64,000 nt of DNA from Peristeroidobacter agariperforans (lineage in GTDB: Bacteria; Pseudomonadota; Gammaproteobacteria; Steroidobacterales; Steroidobacteraceae), in assembly GCF_004138335.1 (NCBI RefSeq), contig NZ_RYFW01000002.1, positions 849,501 to 913,500 on the forward strand. The letters are read 5' to 3'. The notes beneath the pieces are model-generated. The model was not told the DNA's origin, ran no database searches, and saw only the letters and a program-made list of their open reading frames with translations. Made by a program: the position numbers and the translations under genes. Shown here piece after piece: positions 62,501 through 64,000 of the stretch (the stretch's first letter is position 1; every line of letters starts with the position of its first letter).

Positions 62501-64000
62501 AGCGGGCGCTTATCTGGAGATGGCACGAGCTGCGATCGAACACGCGTCCTCGGAGCGTCCGAAGTCGGCGGTGCTCGAGCTGCGAGAGGTGGTCTGGGCG
62601 GAGTCGATCGAAGTCGACGAAACGCGGCCCATCAGCGTGGCCTTGCGGACCAGTGCGACGGAGGGAGTCGATTTCGAGATCTACAGCGAAGCTGGCGAGG
62701 AGATCATCCATTGCCAGGGGCGCGCTGTGTTCGATCAGGACCCCGGGCCGATCGAGCTCGATCTCGATCGTCTCGGGAGCCAGGCGGGCGATCGGCAACG
62801 TCTCATGCAACTCCGCGCGCTATCGGAGGTAGGGGAGTTGGGCCTGCATCCCAGCTTGATTGAAGATGCCCTGCAGGCCGTGCGTGCCCTGATCGCTGGC
62901 ACGAAGTCACTCGCGACCTCACCGCGCTTGCCGCTCGAGCTGCATTGCCTGCGCATGCTTCGCAAGTGCGAAGCGCAAATGATGGCCTGGATCCGCTTCT
63001 CGGACAGTGCTCGCGTCGATGTCGATCTCTGCGACGTGCAGGGGCGTGTCTGCGTTCAGATGCGCGGGATCAGCTATCCAACCGAGCCGCCACTGACTTC
63101 TCTACCAGTCCCTACTGCTGTGACGGCCATTGCGCCGAAGCCGAAGGAAATCGCAATGCTCCCGACTGTTACCCCCTCTGTGGTGCTGGGCGAGTTGCAC
63201 TCGCCGCAAGCCGCTCCGGTCGAGCGCAAGAAGGCCACCGGCATTTCGTTGGCTGCGCCGGCTGAAGTTGCCGGATCGAGCGCTGTCAGTTTGTACCAGC
63301 ACGGCAGCGGCGTTTATTCCATTCGCATTGCCACGCCGGACGGCAACATGCTCTCCGCCGAGGTGATCGAGAAACTGGTTCAGGCGCTGGCCACGGCGAA
63401 ACAAGCGGCCGACCTGAAAGCCCTGATCATCAATGGGGCAGAGCGGTGTTTCCTGCGTGGCGGCTGCCAGCAGTACGACCGCGCTGTCGAGCAAGGGCTG
63501 TTCCATGCGATTGTTTCCTTTCCATGCCCGGTCATCGCAGCCATGCGTGGCGACGCGACCGGAGCGGGATTCCTGGTGGGAACGCTTGCTGACTTCATGA
63601 TCTGCGGCGAGCAAGCCACCTACAGTTACACCCGGCTGAGCGACGACTTCTATCCCACGGCCGAGCAGGTGGCGCTCTTCAACGACCGTTTTGGCGAGGC
63701 GCGCGCGCACGACCTTTTGTATGTGTCGCTTACTGCAACCGGAACGGAGCTGCGTGACAAGTGCTGGACCTGCCCGATCGTCCCGCAGGCGGAAGTCGAA
63801 AGCTATGCGCTGGAATTGGCGCAGTCGTTGTCCGCGAAGTCCCAACAGGCGCTGCATCTGCTGAAGCAGCACTTGTCACGTCGCTTGCTCGAGCAGGTGA
63901 AGAGCCTCACCGTCGGTCAAGGGGAACGGACAACCGCCGAGCGGCCGTTGAATGAAGCGGGTTTCGCGGCACGAATCACTTCGCCCTCCGGCGATCTGCA
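53505..64000 (+). CDS. PKS C: N-extension-GNAT-ACP-KS-DH-KR-MT-ACP-KS-(DH)-ECH, continues beyond window
   Basis: Open to the right edge: 3498 codons with no stop. An in-frame TAA at 53493 fixes the ATG at 53505. Residues 1-125 match nothing I know. Domains: GNAT (about 130-325); ACP (339-419, Ser377); KS1 (449-865, Cys613); DH1 (1044-1332; His1077, Asp1247, Gln1251); KR (1344-1795; GGAGGLG, Tyr1707); C-MT (1836-2182; LEIGAGTGGTT near 2003); ACP (2222-2302, Ser2257); KS2 (2361-2785, Cys2517); a DH-like region (2964-3195) in which the catalytic His is lost (VERTLPAGAYLEMA) and the Asp of DxxxQ is Glu; then an enoyl-CoA-hydratase-like domain (3262-3486) resembling PksI-type ECH2. No AT is present. 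The DH1-KR-MT-ACP-KS2-DH order mirrors the second half of PKS B, so the two probably share a duplication. Confidence 0.88.
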   Translation, partial: MSSQILDIRSFADQDLVEAPHSADCTIAVLAKDPAEHCLDGAGPRRDALYVLSQWQQQLRAHAERRQTDLLGEEYFDTLNHLAHRYPISSEAFIVVAGSVGLFSDEPIKHYPNIDSLCRSNLRRFCKRDYIVRYAAEGDIDRLCELEKLCWQHTRTPKQRIRARLQKYPQGQFVLERAGRVLGVIYSQRIADVDALDEANATNVHRLHDDAGANIQLLAINVDPDAQNFGYGDQLLEFMLQRCGLVAGVDRVVAVTLCKDFDASGAHSMDRYIELQGNEQDAVLAFHQTHGATILKSVPGYRPQDRANGGQGVLVTYDIRHREPRSKQGDVVVANRVGTMRPQQLEQFVHDSVTDLLGVDSREFHVDRPLMEMGLDSADLLKLQLKVEERLGCRLQAGFFFEFNSTRKVTDRLLTLVKFDANGERRMPENDDDSDGRGSSSRKARSLDTDIAIIGMSCKLPGGIETPDQLWQTLVGATSVVGSFPESRGRWPDSSDMPGIDKGGFVSDADAFDAAFFRMSPAEAVVTDPQQRMLLQLAWACLEDAGTVPAALQGTKTGVFVGASNCDYSRLTQAAGLEVQAHHGVGSSLAILANRLSYFFDCSGPSLLIDTACSSSLVALHSAVQSLRSGECTTALVGGVNLICHPDLSIAYHKAGMLAADGRCKTFDATANGYVRSEGAVMMLLKPLKQAVEDHDRIHAVIKGSATNHGGLAGGLTVPNPQKQSELLRAAWKDAGVAARDLTYIEAHGTGTSLGDPIEIQGIQTAYGDEAAGRTCAIGSVKSNLGHLEPAAGIAGLLKIVLCMRNGQLPPSLNFSRLNPKIRLEGTPFQVQERLGPWAAERRVAGVSSFGSGGANAHVVVAEYSSGTSADTAGQEHLFVLSAANDERLRTYAAEVMQWLNSAAADVSFADAIHTWQVGRTSMKARLAIRVADAADLRARLSSWLAGAENPVNVWSGTADSGATGLGRVWQGKAGQRLIEEALREWDIEQLAELWTSGIEIDWRRGHKSARAKVSLPTYPFAKDRYWVTNDVTHSPTARVGSGSAILHPLLHANTSELFQHGYSSTFSGDEFFLADHRVNLGERGSERVMPAVAYLEMARAAVERAQPTRPEASLLELRDVEWTQPLIVDGQKQVSIKLAPQGDDEIECKVTSQDDGHETAHCIGRASFCTDPMPAKLDLQQLKAEMAGARVDATRIYDALATMGLLYGPSHRSITALYRSERQQVVELALPPAAGRDFQLHPSLMDGALQAAICLSIDLDRVPSRAAMPFALESLRIIGPCTEKMCALVRYASGSNAGDIVKKFDIDLCDEQGNVKVQFRGFSARDVKGDGPRPRKLTSDLQCFVPIWSQLPTGKREPNAFPDLAKVLLLGTDATHLDWLQRTHTNVESLELASSASIEAAHEALKARSFDRLMWIAPDVACETADSMVEAQEVGVLAVFRIAKALLQLGYADKELAWTLVTRRTQQARKSDPVHPAHAAIAGFVGSLAKEYPHWKVTLLDVDSLESVTAGECLSRATDSQPSRLAHRDGEWLQQTFAQVPSVPPSRPVYYKQKGVYVAIGGAGGLGEVWSRFMIEHFQARMVWIGRDELNATIQGKIDALARLAGPAGRAPLYIRADATDPNALQRALDTLLETYPSVDGVVHSAIVLQDQSVQHMEESRFRAGLSAKVDISVNLDRVFGQQPLDFMLFFSSILSFITSPGQSNYAAGCTFKDSFAQHLEQQRPYPVKIVNWGYWGNVGIVADDAHSKSMERIGIGSIEPREGMPFLQSLISSDLSQAALIKTVAGRSPDDIEYSEQWVHFGKARAEKDLGSEELPTLVTCQEPTAREGGLQTPMMDELLAELLLSSLVSVGLFQNGICQLADLPAQRRVTTFRERWLESSIRYLRQHAWLTADLTPTSKVRSLSGVWAEWQQKQSQWKSNADLRAQVVLLDECLSALPDILLGKQSSTDVMFPNSSMHLVEGIYGGNAVADYFNAALGETLLTHILRRTRNVKDREIRILEIGAGTGGTTASILPELRNLPIAEYCYTDVSRAFLMHAEKHYQPGFPALTTALFDVSKPVGSQQIELGCYDYVIATNVLHATPNIRQTVRHAKAVLAQDGVLLLNEISTWSLFSHLTFGLLEGWWLHEDSSLRLPGSPGLSPEKWRAVLLEEGFGTVTFPAQNAHRFGQQIVAARSDGWVRQHLEQRSPIVLDDSEAVEVPAKPAPVQVAPASSETSMRTAGIAHFQQVIASVLRMQPHEIEARRPFAEYGLDSILIGQLNYQLRKVFPGISSTLFFEVQTVAGLVDYLLENRKEELRKVLPTSASAVPAPQTPPSVNASAAQERPRPVPISPSKASKKGPEQPEKSTSAPGATSAVFDVAIVGLSGRYPRSNDLTEFWSHLANGRSCVTEIPRERWRWEDYYDADKGKSGKIYSKWGGFLDGIDQFDPLFFKIAPKEAKRMDPQERLFLQSCYEAIEDAGYTPESLGPAEKIGVFAGAMNARYIPQPAHYSIANRVSYVFNFQGPSMAVDTACSSSLTAVHLALESLYSGSSDCAIAGGVNLIIDPVHYMELSQMTMLSSGSECKSFGENADGFVDAEGVGVVVLKPLHLAERDGDHIYAVIKGSAVNAGGKTNGYTVPNPIAQASLVSLALERAKVAPEHVSYIEAHGTGTALGDPIEISGLTRAFNGNASNGGGGGKQYCAIGSLKSNIGHCESAAGIAGLTKVLLQLKHRQLVPSLHSEVTNSRIDFEQTPFRVQHSLQPWARPMREVDGVVREIPRIAGVSSFGAGGSNAHVIVQEYIPTNEFRRSGAVAPTIVPLSARTAEQLEQKVRDLLTYVRSAEAIDLPALAYTLQTGREAMDERLGMIVGSVEQLASKLQAQLDGKPHSDDGRGQVKRKEAAALFGSEADVQRILDGAIASKDLIRLLDLWVKGLALDWRKLYGESAPARLSLPTYPFAKERYWMDRTAEVRAVAAPATAILHPLLHTNTSELGQQRYSSTFTGRETFLVERTLPAGAYLEMARAAIEHASSERPKSAVLELREVVWAESIEVDETRPISVALRTSATEGVDFEIYSEAGEEIIHCQGRAVFDQDPGPIELDLDRLGSQAGDRQRLMQLRALSEVGELGLHPSLIEDALQAVRALIAGTKSLATSPRLPLELHCLRMLRKCEAQMMAWIRFSDSARVDVDLCDVQGRVCVQMRGISYPTEPPLTSLPVPTAVTAIAPKPKEIAMLPTVTPSVVLGELHSPQAAPVERKKATGISLAAPAEVAGSSAVSLYQHGSGVYSIRIATPDGNMLSAEVIEKLVQALATAKQAADLKALIINGAERCFLRGGCQQYDRAVEQGLFHAIVSFPCPVIAAMRGDATGAGFLVGTLADFMICGEQATYSYTRLSDDFYPTAEQVALFNDRFGEARAHDLLYVSLTATGTELRDKCWTCPIVPQAEVESYALELAQSLSAKSQQALHLLKQHLSRRLLEQVKSLTVGQGERTTAERPLNEAGFAARITSPSGDL

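Noticed and set aside
1-64000. tRNA, rRNA, CRISPR, IS elements or prophage borders
   Set aside because: No tRNA-like cloverleaf, regular spaced repeat, transposase or integrase sequence was noticed on reading. This was by eye, so small RNAs could be missed.

Overview
The window is GC-rich, densely coded bacterial DNA. Gene content points to a soil or freshwater proteobacterium, most likely a gammaproteobacterium: a CecR/YbhGFSR-type efflux operon, a CYP153-like P450 with its ferredoxin, LigD, a PepSY membrane protein, and HxlR, AraC and TetR regulators. I cannot fix the genus from sequence alone. No tRNA, rRNA, CRISPR array or insertion sequence was seen.

Positions 1 to 26.5 kb are housekeeping and accessory genes: a molybdopterin oxidoreductase running off the left edge, a LysE-type exporter, gamma-glutamyltransferase, and a five-gene tripartite ABC efflux operon (minus strand) with a divergent TetR regulator. 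Then come two lipoproteins, LigD, a damaged HWE histidine kinase, a ferredoxin-P450 pair, an outer-membrane barrel, a Tat-exported serine hydrolase, a PepSY protein, a YCII protein divergent from an HxlR regulator, an AraC regulator and an EamA transporter. Several genes here are broken: an acyltransferase-3 remnant, a DUF6159-like remnant, a frameshifted hypothetical gene and the kinase.

Positions 26.5 kb to the right edge hold a large trans-acyltransferase polyketide synthase (PKS) cluster that continues beyond the window. A divergent acyl-hydrolase-like gene faces a plus-strand array: two small genes, PKS A (2131 aa), an extended SDR, a GMC-like flavoenzyme, two START-domain proteins, PKS B (4250 aa), a fatty-acid-hydroxylase-superfamily membrane enzyme, a third START protein, and PKS C (more than 3498 aa, open at the edge). 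No KS is followed by an AT, and each is followed by the post-KS linker usual in trans-AT enzymes. PKS A is ACP / DUF2156-like transferase / tryptophanase-like PLP lyase / KS / ACP / thioester reductase. PKS B is GNAT-ACP-KS-KR-ACP-KS-DH-KR-MT-ACP-KS-DH. PKS C is GNAT-ACP-KS-DH-KR-MT-ACP-KS-degenerate DH-enoyl-CoA-hydratase-like.

Taken together the genes suggest a partly reduced, alpha-methylated and possibly beta-branched polyketide, released reductively by the thioester reductase, then tailored by the SDR, the GMC-like enzyme and the membrane hydroxylase, and possibly handled by three membrane-anchored START proteins. The most unusual parts are the DUF2156/tryptophanase-like pair inside a PKS, the three START proteins inside the operon, and the two GNAT-ACP-KS units. 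Product, assembly order and the functions of these unusual domains are inference.
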